From: Candidatus Moraniibacteriota bacterium
GTDB lineage: Bacteria > Patescibacteriota > Minisyncoccia > CAIUEV01 > JAHKAQ01
Direction of reading: 5' to 3'
Length of the DNA stretch: 10,816 nt
Assembly (NCBI GenBank): GCA_014729445.1
Contig: WJJX01000110.1
Span: 1-10,816 of the forward strand
Below are positions 1-6,655 of this stretch, in pieces. Both the position numbers and the translations under genes were made by a program. The notes under the pieces are model-generated. The model worked only from the letters and a program-made list of their open reading frames with translations. It was not told where the DNA came from and ran no database searches. Positions within the stretch are counted from its first letter, which is position 1, and every line of letters begins with the position of its first letter.

Positions 1-962
1 ACCAAAAGCGGACTGGCTAAAAATATTGAGGAATAAGTCCCCAGAGAAATTCCAATAATCAAAGCTAAAACCAAATAAAAAGTCGATTCACCGCCCAAAA
101 TCAAAATTGAAAATAAGACCAAAAGAGTTGTAACAGAGGTGTTAATGGACCTTGTTACCACCTCCCCTATACTTTTATCGACAGTTTTGGCAAAATTTCG
201 ATGCCCTCTTTTTAAAATATTTTCCCTGATTCTATCAAAAACAATTATCGTATCATTTACCGAATAGCCCAAAATCGTAAGCAAAGCCGCAATAAAAAAA
301 GTATTTATTTCAACACCCTTGAAACGACCAAGGACAGCAAAAACGCCAAGGACAATCAAAACATCATGCATTAAAGCGACTATAGCTACCACCCCATATC
401 TAAGTGACTCATATCGATTAAATTCGTTAGAAACCGCTCTAAAAGCATAGGCCACATAAAAAACAATCGCAATCAAAACAATCGCAACCGCGATTATCGA
501 CCTTTCTCTCAATTCCCTGCCAATAGAAGGACCGATATTCTCAAATTTAATTTCTTTTACCAATTTAACCTCTTCCTTGTCACCCTCACCCAAAACTTCA
601 GCTGCCTTTTGATTCAATCGTTCGATTATTTCCTGATGAGTTTGTTCGTTAATATCCCTTAATTTTAAAACCACTTCCCTTTCTCCCACCCGCTGAATAA
701 CAATTTCGCCCAAACCGTCCTCTGTAGTTTCAACTTGACCTTCATTGTTTTCAAATTCTTTGACTAATTTCACCTTCGAAAGACTTTCTTGTATTTGATC
801 GTTGTTTAAATTAACTTTTTCATCAATTTCGAATCTCAACAATGAACCGCCGGTAAAATCAATTCCGAAATTCAAACCAAAAGCAATCAAAGCCAAAAGA
901 CTCGAAATCACTAGAAAACCTGAGAACAAATACCAAATTTTTCTATTTTTAATCACTTTCAT
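1..962 (-). CDS. secF: Protein translocase subunit SecF (3' end cut by window edge)
   Basis: SecF is the inner-membrane partner of SecD. The pair uses the proton gradient to help SecYEG release exported proteins. About 320 codons are visible from the ATG at 962, with no stop before the edge. The first membrane segment is at about residues 10-30 and is followed directly by the family motif GIDFTGG (33-39). An extracytoplasmic P1 domain comes next, then a membrane block beginning near residue 155. This block contains MHDV and the hallmark GYSVNDTIIVFDRIREN. The last visible residues (GTYSSIFLASPLL) match the usual SecF C-terminus, so only a few residues are missing. P1 holds an acidic insertion rich in Glu. 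secD is not upstream: the next gene there is divergent. It must therefore lie downstream, beyond the window, or elsewhere. No Shine-Dalgarno sequence precedes the start. Confidence 0.95.
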   Translation of the reverse strand, partial: MKVIKNRKIWYLFSGFLVISSLLALIAFGLNFGIDFTGGSLLRFEIDEKVNLNNDQIQESLSKVKLVKEFENNEGQVETTEDGLGEIVIQRVGEREVVLKLRDINEQTHQEIIERLNQKAAEVLGEGDKEEVKLVKEIKFENIGPSIGRELRERSIIAVAIVLIAIVFYVAYAFRAVSNEFNRYESLRYGVVAIVALMHDVLIVLGVFAVLGRFKGVEINTFFIAALLTILGYSVNDTIIVFDRIRENILKRGHRNFAKTVDKSIGEVVTRSINTSVTTLLVLFSILILGGESTFYLVLALIIGISLGTYSSIFLASPLL

Positions 963-968
963 ACTAAA

Positions 969-974
969 ATTATA
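969..974 (-). promoter_or_regulatory. Possible -10 box for secF
   Basis: A perfect TATAAT reads on the minus strand 6 bases before the secF ATG. No good -35 box lies 16-18 bases further upstream. If it is used, the transcript would be nearly leaderless. The region is very AT-rich, so chance is a real alternative. Confidence 0.25.
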
Positions 975-1093
975 ATTTTTTAAACTTTTAAACCGGTCTT
1001 AAACAAATCTTATTCATTCCAATTCGCACCCGGTTAAATAAGGTTGATATAAGGCTTAAACTGGGTCAACTTAAATAAAGCATACAGGCTTTT

Positions 1094-1122
1094 TTTTAAA
1101 AATCAAATTTTTTAGTTATAAT
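1094..1122 (+). promoter_or_regulatory. Candidate promoter for the SanA-like gene
   Basis: A perfect TATAAT lies at 1117-1122 with a weak TTTTAA -35 element at 1094-1099, 17 bases upstream. It would start transcription roughly 15-20 bases before the ATG at 1146. The rest of the 183-bp divergent region (963-1145) shows no gene and no strong hairpin. Confidence 0.4.
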
Positions 1123-1145
1123 GATCCAAAATTAAAGCCCCAAAA

Positions 1146-1844
1146 ATGATCATACCAAAAATTAAAAATTTTTTAAAAAAAGAATCCAGAAAAAAGCTAT
1201 TTATTTACGTCAGTCTATTAAGCCTAATCTGTCTAACAAGCTTTATCTTTCTTGTAAATTATAGCATCAAAAAATCGACCGATGAACAAATCTTTCAATC
1301 CACTGCCAGGCTCAATCAATATCAAGTTGGCCTGATTTTAGGCGCTCATGTCCATAGCGACGGCGTTATGAGCCATGTTTTCTTCGACCGGGTCGATACC
1401 GGACTTAAATTATATCAGGAAAACAAAATCCAAAAAATCCTGGTTTCCGGAGATCACCTCAACCAGGGATACGACGAAGTAAACACCGCCAAAGATTATC
1501 TAATCAAAAACGGCGTAGCAGAGGAGAATCTTTTCCTGGACCACGCCGGAATCGATACCTATGACAGCCTCTATCGAGCCAAACATATTTTCAAAGTTGA
1601 GTCAGTTATAATTATCACTCAAAAATTCCACCTGAATCGAGCTCTGTACATCGCCAATTCTTTGGACATAAAAGCGGCCGGCTTAACAGCCGACCAAAGA
1701 ACCTACGAGCACATCAAAAAATATAAATCAAGAGAAGTTTTAGCTAGAATCAAAGCTTTTTTGAACGTAATCTGTAATTCAAAATCCAAGTATTTAGGAG
1801 ATGCAATTCCGATCACCGAAGACAGCAAAAAAAGCTGGGATTAG
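1146..1844 (+). CDS. sanA: ElyC/SanA/YdcF (DUF218) family membrane-anchored protein
   Basis: This 232-residue protein resembles E. coli SanA, a membrane protein linked to envelope integrity and vancomycin exclusion. Its biochemical reaction is not settled. Residues 1-16 are basic and 17-39 form one membrane segment, leaving the DUF218 domain (about 60-222) outside the cytoplasm. Visible family motifs are VGLILGA (61-67), the SGD turn (101-103), LDHAGIDTYDS (131-141), ITQKFHLNRA (157-166) and a C-terminal YLGDAIPI (216-223). The length matches SanA (about 239). The gene is transcribed alone, divergent from secF and convergent with ndk; its TAG stop is separated from the ndk stop by one base. 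The family is firm. The SanA subgroup rests on the TQ-F-H-RA and LG--IPI motifs. Confidence 0.85.
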   Translation: MIIPKIKNFLKKESRKKLFIYVSLLSLICLTSFIFLVNYSIKKSTDEQIFQSTARLNQYQVGLILGAHVHSDGVMSHVFFDRVDTGLKLYQENKIQKILVSGDHLNQGYDEVNTAKDYLIKNGVAEENLFLDHAGIDTYDSLYRAKHIFKVESVIIITQKFHLNRALYIANSLDIKAAGLTADQRTYEHIKKYKSREVLARIKAFLNVICNSKSKYLGDAIPITEDSKKSWD

Positions 1845-1845
1845 A

Positions 1846-2310
1846 CTATCCTAATTCGTCGCTGGAATACAAATATCTAAAATCGATCTTGTCGTAATCA
1901 AGCAAATCTTCAGCGCCAAAAAATCTTTTAATTTCAGCCTCGGGATCCTCTTTAGGATCGCTCACATGAACCAGATTGGTTTGAAGCCCCATTGCAAAAT
2001 CGCCTCTGATAGTCCCGGCGTCGGCTTCTCTGGCTTTGGTGGATCCTGTAATAAACCTGGCGGCTTCAATAGCTTCCAATCCTTCCAAGACTATAGCGAT
2101 CACCGGCGCGCTTTGCATAAAGTTTTTCAAACCTTTAAAAAAGGGCTTGTCCTTATATTTTCCATAATGCTCTTCGATCTTTAAATCGCTTATTTTCATC
2201 ATCTTCATCCCAACCATTTTTAGCCCCTTTCTTTCAAAGCGACTTATGATCTGGCCCACTAAATTCCTTTGAAGCCCGTCGGGCTTAATAATCACCAAAG
2301 TTCTTTCCAT
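1846..2310 (-). CDS. ndk: Nucleoside diphosphate kinase
   Basis: Ndk transfers the gamma phosphate from ATP to other NDPs through a phosphohistidine and so balances NTP pools in the cytoplasm. The 154-residue protein starts with the family signature RTLVIIKPDG (Lys9). It has SAPVIAIVLEG (67-77), the nucleotide-binding stretch GSTKAREADAGTIRGDF (89-105) and the active-site segment NLVHVSD with catalytic His115. The usual NxxHGSD has Val in place of Gly here. The length is slightly above the usual 140-150, because of a C-terminal extension (FFGAEDLLDYDKIDFRYLY) of a kind also known in archaeal-type Ndks. It begins 30 bp after the stop of the small gene upstream and may share that gene's promoter. 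No Shine-Dalgarno sequence is visible; the stop is TAG. Confidence 0.96.
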   Translation of the reverse strand: MERTLVIIKPDGLQRNLVGQIISRFERKGLKMVGMKMMKISDLKIEEHYGKYKDKPFFKGLKNFMQSAPVIAIVLEGLEAIEAARFITGSTKAREADAGTIRGDFAMGLQTNLVHVSDPKEDPEAEIKRFFGAEDLLDYDKIDFRYLYSSDELG

Positions 2311-2340
2311 TTGAAATAATTTTAAAAATTTTTAATTTAT

Positions 2341-2574
2341 TTATTTTAATCCTAACTTTTTCAATCCCTGATAACCAATCTTTGAACCAAGTTCCCTTCT
2401 CGCTGTTGGACTTTCTTGAGCTTTAAAATATTCATCTGGAGTAACACCCAAATCATTCAAAGCCCTACTTTGTCGATTAAATGCTTCCGTAACATCCGAA
2501 CTTCTAACTCTTGGATCTTCTTCCCTCATTGAACCCTCAATTGATTTTTTGAGCCGATAATTACCTGATGGCAT
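2341..2574 (-). CDS. Small hypothetical protein, 77 residues
   Basis: I do not recognise this protein. It is hydrophilic and strongly charged, with no membrane segment, no signal peptide and no cysteine. It has a basic/acidic N-terminal half (LKKSIEGSMREEDPRVRSSD), a predicted helix-rich middle containing VTPDEYF (44-50), and a basic C-terminus ending GYQGLKKLGLK. It is likely a real gene: a well-formed promoter lies 30-65 bases upstream of its ATG, the reading frame fills most of the gap between the ATP-grasp cluster and ndk, and no better frame covers the region. It may be co-transcribed with ndk, which starts 30 bp downstream. A link with the ATP-grasp cluster, for example as a substrate, is possible only on position. 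Confidence 0.7.
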   Translation of the reverse strand: MPSGNYRLKKSIEGSMREEDPRVRSSDVTEAFNRQSRALNDLGVTPDEYFKAQESPTARRELGSKIGYQGLKKLGLK

Positions 2575-2610
2575 AATTTTAGCTTAATTGTTAATTGTTT
2601 TCTTGGTTGT

Positions 2611-2639
2611 TTTATAGCATTTTTTTAAAAAAATGTTAA
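2611..2639 (-). promoter_or_regulatory. Sigma-70-type promoter for the 77-aa gene and ndk
   Basis: On the minus strand a -35 box TTAACA (2639-2634) and a -10 box TATAAA (2616-2611) are separated by exactly 17 bases. A TG one base before the -10 box makes an extended -10 (TGCTATAAA). It fills the 69-bp gap after the ATP-grasp cluster, giving a leader of about 30 bases. This suggests that the small gene and ndk form a separate transcription unit. The spacer is a 14-bp AT palindrome, seven T then seven A. Confidence 0.6.
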
Positions 2640-2643
2640 ATTA

Positions 2644-3513
2644 TTACATCTTTTTCATCTCTTGAACAATCTTTTCCGCCACCTTTATCCCTGTAACTTT
2701 TTGAAATCCTTTCCACTCGGGACCGGTATTTAATTCCAAAAAAACAAATTTATTTCTTTTTGCATCAAAAATATAGTCAATACCGGTAATCCTTAGATCG
2801 AAATAATTAACAATTTTTTTGGATCTTTGCTCCAGTTGCTTGAGGAGCCTTTCGTCAGTAACCTGTTCAGCCGAACCTCCTTGACTGATATTATTGACAA
2901 CTTTTCCTGGAGCCGCCTTTCTTTTAATCGCCCCGATCATTTTTCTGCCCAGCATAAAAACCCTATAATCTCCATCATTTGGAATAAATTCCTGAAAAAT
3001 AAAATCAGCATAATTTATATCAAGGCCCGATAAATCCCTTTTTGACTTTATCAAAGTAACCGACCTGCCGCAACTGCCGTAATTTTTTTTCAAAATAAAA
3101 GGAAAAGTTAATTCCCCGCTCTTGATCAAATCTTCTAATTCCTTTCTGGTATTTGCGGTAAAAGTCAAAATAGAATCTATATTTAAAAATCTTTCCACTA
3201 ATATATACTGAAACAGCTTATATTTTAAATAGGGAAATTTTATATTAGCCGGATTAAAATATTTCTTTGATCCGATTAAATTTAAAACTATATTTTTTTT
3301 CAAATCGCCCTGTAAATTGGAATTCTTCCAATAAACCACATCGAAATTAGAATTTTTGAAACTGCTCACCGCATCCTCCAAATCTTTAAAATCCTTAACC
3401 TCGACCTCCATGCCCGTCTTGCGGGCGGCATCTCTAATTTGATTAACATGCCAGGTGTCGGAATAATCTTTATCCTTTTGATATTGACTTTTTAAAACTA
3501 GCACAAGCTTCAT
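2644..3513 (-). CDS. RimK-like ATP-grasp ligase, third copy (C)
   Basis: This 289-residue protein belongs to the RimK-like ATP-grasp superfamily. These enzymes activate a carboxylate as acyl-phosphate with ATP and couple it to an amine; family members include RimK (glutamate onto ribosomal protein S6) and LysX/MptN-type ligases. The N-terminal domain (1-90) is followed by the ATP-binding lysine segment ILKKNYGSCGRS (140-151) and the adenine-side QEFI (174-177). Next come DYR (182-184), IKRK (196-199), NN (207-208) with GG (212-213), and the Mg-binding residues Asp246, Glu260 and Asn262 in GIDYIF and FLELNTGP. All catalytic positions I can identify are present, so it should be active. It starts 6 bp after the stop of copy B and is the last gene of the cluster. 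It is clearly closer to B than to A, including a shared WHV segment near residue 21 and a shared C-terminus with GFQK and TG-KVA. The substrate is unknown. Confidence 0.9.
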   Translation of the reverse strand: MKLVLVLKSQYQKDKDYSDTWHVNQIRDAARKTGMEVEVKDFKDLEDAVSSFKNSNFDVVYWKNSNLQGDLKKNIVLNLIGSKKYFNPANIKFPYLKYKLFQYILVERFLNIDSILTFTANTRKELEDLIKSGELTFPFILKKNYGSCGRSVTLIKSKRDLSGLDINYADFIFQEFIPNDGDYRVFMLGRKMIGAIKRKAAPGKVVNNISQGGSAEQVTDERLLKQLEQRSKKIVNYFDLRITGIDYIFDAKRNKFVFLELNTGPEWKGFQKVTGIKVAEKIVQEMKKM

Positions 3514-3519
3514 TTTGAT

Positions 3520-4404
3520 TTAATTAAAATTTAAATTAAAAAAATTTTTCTTCATGAATTCAACAATCAGATCCGCCACCTTTAACCCTGTCGCCTTTTG
3601 AAAACCCATCCATTGTGGCGCGCTATTAACTTCCATAAAATAATACCGGCCATCCTCCTTGCTTTTTATAATATCCACCCCGCAAAAATCCATACCAAAT
3701 AATTTAGCGATTTCAATTGAAATTTCACTTAAAACTTTTATCTCTCTTTTATCTTTAACCTCCCAAACTCCGCCACCCCTGGAAAAATTATTCACAATAT
3801 TTCCGGCCTGTCCTTTTCTCTTCATTATCCCTAAAACCCTCCCGCCCAGGATTAAAATTCTAAAATCGCCTTTATTTAAAATAAACTTTTGAAAAACATA
3901 TTCGCTAATCGGCAAACTCAACTTTTTTAAATCTTCACTTTTTTCAAGTTTAACAACCCCTTTGCCCTCTCCACCCCAATTCGGCTTAGCAATCAAGGGG
4001 TAATCCAGTATATCTGACTTTGAAATAAAATCTAAAAATTGCTTTTTGGTTTTAAACACATAAGTGGGTATAAAATTAAGTCCGGTTTTAACACTTACGA
4101 CCTTTTGTTGAAAAAACTTATAAGACAAATAGGGAAATTTCAACAAAGCTCGACTGAATAATTTTTTCTCATCAATAATATTGTATAAAGTGTTTTTCTC
4201 CCAACTTTTATCCAAGCTGGAACTTCGCCAAAAAATAACATCCCCCAAAAAGTCAAAACTTCTAACCTCATTAATTTCCGAAATATCGACTATTTCAACT
4301 TGAAACCCCTTTTTCAAAGCCGATTTCTTTAACTCTTCTACATGCCACTCGCTATAATCATCACTTTCCCAGTATTCTTTTCTAAAAATAATCGAGAGTT
4401 TCAT
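3520..4404 (-). CDS. RimK-like ATP-grasp ligase, second copy (B)
   Basis: This 294-residue RimK-like ATP-grasp enzyme is probably a cytoplasmic ATP-dependent carboxylate-amine ligase. The glycine-rich ATP loop is intact and closer to canonical than in copy C: LIAKPNWGGEGKGV (137-150) with Lys140. FQKF (171-174), DFR (180-182), MKRK (194-197), NN (205-206) and RGGG follow. Metal-binding Asp244, Glu258 and Asn260 sit in GVDII and FMEVNSAP. The N-terminal 90 residues carry no recognised extra domain, though YSEWHVEELKKSALKKG (17-33) parallels the same part of copy C. Together with the matching C-terminus (QWMGFQKATGLKVAD), this points to a B/C tandem duplication. It starts 9 bp after copy A and ends 6 bp before copy C. 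The C-terminal tail (NFFNLNFN) is a short extension. The substrate is unknown. Confidence 0.9.
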   Translation of the reverse strand: MKLSIIFRKEYWESDDYSEWHVEELKKSALKKGFQVEIVDISEINEVRSFDFLGDVIFWRSSSLDKSWEKNTLYNIIDEKKLFSRALLKFPYLSYKFFQQKVVSVKTGLNFIPTYVFKTKKQFLDFISKSDILDYPLIAKPNWGGEGKGVVKLEKSEDLKKLSLPISEYVFQKFILNKGDFRILILGGRVLGIMKRKGQAGNIVNNFSRGGGVWEVKDKREIKVLSEISIEIAKLFGMDFCGVDIIKSKEDGRYYFMEVNSAPQWMGFQKATGLKVADLIVEFMKKNFFNLNFN

Positions 4405-4413
4405 AAATAATCT

Positions 4414-5304
4414 TTAATAATTTTCTATAATTTTAGTAATAATTTTCTCTACAACATTGATCCCTACAAATTCTTCAAATCCCTTAAATTCGGCTGAGGT
4501 ATTAACTTCAATCGCAATGAATTCATCACCCTTCTTCACAAAATCAATCCCTGCATAAAATAATTCGCCCTTCTTCATTATCTTAAGGCAGGTTTCTCTT
4601 AGTTTTTCATCCACTTTAAAAATCTCACCCTTGCCTCCCAGCGAGATATTCGATCTGAAGTCATCCTTAGAGGATCTTTTCATCCCCCCCAAAACCTCAC
4701 CCCCTAAACATAAAACCCGATAATCTACTCCTTTTGACCCTTCAATATATTCCTGCAAAAAATAAGCTGTTTTTTTATAAGGTGTAATCATTTCTTCTAA
4801 TCCCTTCTGTTTGTCTTTAATAATAAAATCCTTTATTTGGGAAAAATTATTAACCAAAGCCACCCTGATTCCCTGCGAACCTTTTACATTTTTAATTACA
4901 CAGGGAAATCCGCCCAAGACATTCACAATTTCAGCCAAATGAGCTTTACTATAACTATTAATCATAATCGTTTCAGGAGTTTTAATTCCGTTATTTTCAA
5001 AAAAATCAGCTGTCAGAAACTTGTCGGAGAAAATTTTTGAAACCGTATAAGTCGGCCAAACCGAAACCTCTTTTCCTTTTAAAACCGAATTAATATACTG
5101 ATTTGCCATTGAATTCCCAAACAACCAACAAAAATCATCCTTATTAAACACTAATTCCTGTCCTCTATAAAAAATCCGGTTTTTTTTAATAAGCGTTTCA
5201 TACGCCTGAACTTCCACAAGCTCAAACTTAAACTTGGCCAGTTCCTGCCTGAATCTATTTACCCTTGAATCGTTCTCTTCAATCGAAAAAACAAAAAATT
5301 TCAT
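4414..5304 (-). CDS. RimK-like ATP-grasp ligase, first copy (A)
   Basis: This 296-residue RimK-like ATP-grasp ligase is the most divergent of the three tandem copies. The N-terminal domain (1-95) resembles the RimK preATP-grasp fold. The ATP site includes CVIKNVKGSQGIRV (135-148, Lys138), LQEYIEG (183-189), DYR (194-196), GGMKRS (206-211), SNISLGG (218-224) and the metal ligands Asp254, Glu266 and Asn268 in GIDFV and AIEVNTS. The SNISLGGKGE form is the one closest to RimK itself. All catalytic positions are kept. It begins 10 bp after the HisRS-like gene with an ATG, preceded by TAATTTTAAACAG, which is the same 13 bases that lead into the HisRS-like gene. Its neighbours suggest a shared pathway with B, C and the pseudo-synthetase; the substrate cannot be told. 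Confidence 0.9.
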   Translation of the reverse strand: MKFFVFSIEENDSRVNRFRQELAKFKFELVEVQAYETLIKKNRIFYRGQELVFNKDDFCWLFGNSMANQYINSVLKGKEVSVWPTYTVSKIFSDKFLTADFFENNGIKTPETIMINSYSKAHLAEIVNVLGGFPCVIKNVKGSQGIRVALVNNFSQIKDFIIKDKQKGLEEMITPYKKTAYFLQEYIEGSKGVDYRVLCLGGEVLGGMKRSSKDDFRSNISLGGKGEIFKVDEKLRETCLKIMKKGELFYAGIDFVKKGDEFIAIEVNTSAEFKGFEEFVGINVVEKIITKIIENY

Positions 5305-5317
5305 CTGTTTAAAATTA
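5305..5317 (-). other. Junction sequence shared with 6646-6658
   Basis: TAATTTTAAACAG links the HisRS-like stop (TAA) to the ATG of ATP-grasp A. The same 13 bases link the membrane-protein stop to the GTG of the HisRS-like gene at 6646-6658. It contains no Shine-Dalgarno sequence. The identity may reflect selection for translational coupling, or chance in AT-rich DNA. Confidence 0.5.
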
Positions 5318-6646
5318 AAGCAGTTTATTGATCCTCTTAAACAAATCCTTCCTCAAAACCGTCTCCTGAGAACCGTATTGCAAATCCCTTATTATAACCA
5401 TATCATCTATTGCCTCTTTTTGGCCGATGATTAAAGCGAATCTGGCCTTGCTTTTTTCAGCCCGCTTCAATTGAGAGACCATACTGTCTTTGCCGAAAAA
5501 TTCAATAACCCGATTATCGTCTCTGATCAAATCAAAATACAATTTCATACATTCCTGCTTGCCTTTATCTCCCAAACCGATAATAAAAAGAATGTTATCA
5601 TTGCTATAATTATTATCTCGGCCTTTAATTTCAGATCTGAAATCCTCCCCTTCCTCCAAAACCGAATCAGCTAAAATGTTATCTATCTCGAAATTCAAAT
5701 TATTAATCGAAGTATTTTCGCTAGAAATTTTTTTAATCACTTCATCCCTTCTATTGGCCGAAATCAAAACTTTTTCCTTTCCTTTATTGTCTGAAGCGAC
5801 AAACTTAAATACGATCTTGTTGGAAATCCAAAAGTTATCGAAAAATTTACTGTCAAGCTCGTAATCGACTCCCAAACCATCCAGATATTTAAGCAGCCTT
5901 CTAAAATCGGTTTCGCATTCCTCACAAAGAGAATTTAAAAGCTCCGGCGCTCTTCTGTAAATCTTAGCGCATTTTACATTTTTGCAGTTAAAAACCAAAA
6001 AGGGACTTTTCTTTAAAAATTTTTTGCAATCCCTGCATAATTGAGTGCTGCGGGTTTTTAAAAAATTATTCAAAGCTTTAACATAAGGCCTTCTACATTT
6101 TCTACAGCCTATATTATTGATCTTTAATTTATATCTTCCTTTAAAATTTAAAGAGTTTAAGACAAATTCGCTAAACTGGATCAATTGAACCTCAATTACC
6201 GGATCCTTTCTTCCAAAAACCTGAAAAACCGCTTTATTTTTCCTAAAATAATGACCCGAATCGGGTTCGATTTCATATTCGTCGCCGAAAGAAAACAACC
6301 TAAAAGGCTTTAGCTTTTTATAGAGGCCGTTTTCGCAGTAAGCTCTTATCATACTTATCGACAGCTCATTTCTCAAACATAAAACCGTCTTTTTTCGACC
6401 CTTGGTCTTAAAAATCACGAATCTGTCCTTATCGAAAAACGGGGACTCAGCATATAATTTTTCATACAAGGCAAAATTTTCAATAACCGGAGTTTGAATA
6501 CTTGAATAATCAAAGCGTTTGGCTATTTCTTTAAAAAACAGTTCTATCTTTAAAAAACGATCCTGACTATCTGAATAAAAATCGCTCAATTCAGAAATCA
6601 ACTTAAACCTATTGGAGATTATCCCGCCGTTTCTTCTTTTTGACAC
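5315..6646 (-). CDS. Histidyl-tRNA synthetase paralogue with degenerate active site
   Basis: This 443-residue protein has the full HisRS layout. It has a class II core (about 30-165), an insertion with four cysteine pairs (C181/C184, C204/C207, C221/C226, C241/C244), the end of the core to about 330, and a C-terminal anticodon-binding domain (352-443, with GKDSMVSQLKRAEKSKARFALIIG and RDLQYGSQETV). The catalytic motifs are eroded. LRPE of HisRS reads LRNE (91-94). The motif 2 region FRYERPQ-GR reads EYEIEPDSGH (123-132), losing the motif 2 arginine. The RGLDYYTG histidine motif reads KFFDNFWISNK (267-277), losing its arginine and tyrosines. It probably cannot make histidyl-tRNA (inference). 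It is not HisZ, which lacks the anticodon domain. The start is GTG at 6646, 9 bp after the previous gene; the N-terminal HisRS alignment supports it. Three ATP-grasp genes follow at 10, 9 and 6 bp. Confidence 0.85.
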   Translation of the reverse strand: MSKRRNGGIISNRFKLISELSDFYSDSQDRFLKIELFFKEIAKRFDYSSIQTPVIENFALYEKLYAESPFFDKDRFVIFKTKGRKKTVLCLRNELSISMIRAYCENGLYKKLKPFRLFSFGDEYEIEPDSGHYFRKNKAVFQVFGRKDPVIEVQLIQFSEFVLNSLNFKGRYKLKINNIGCRKCRRPYVKALNNFLKTRSTQLCRDCKKFLKKSPFLVFNCKNVKCAKIYRRAPELLNSLCEECETDFRRLLKYLDGLGVDYELDSKFFDNFWISNKIVFKFVASDNKGKEKVLISANRRDEVIKKISSENTSINNLNFEIDNILADSVLEEGEDFRSEIKGRDNNYSNDNILFIIGLGDKGKQECMKLYFDLIRDDNRVIEFFGKDSMVSQLKRAEKSKARFALIIGQKEAIDDMVIIRDLQYGSQETVLRKDLFKRINKLL

Positions 6647-6655
6647 TGTTTAAAA

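Noticed and set aside
2341..5304. Graspetide-type peptide cluster (ATP-grasp plus precursor)
   Set aside because: The 77-residue protein shows no repeated acidic/Thr/Lys core motif, and the ligases look RimK-like rather than clearly MdnB/C-like. Kept only as a weak possibility under the small-gene finding.
5315..6646. HisRS-like gene as hisZ (ATP phosphoribosyltransferase regulatory subunit)
   Set aside because: It keeps the C-terminal anticodon-binding domain that HisZ lacks, and no histidine biosynthesis gene is near.
5315..6646. HisRS-like gene as the cell's working histidyl-tRNA synthetase
   Set aside because: The motif 2 arginine, the LRPE proline and the RGLDYY histidine motif are all replaced, so catalysis is unlikely.
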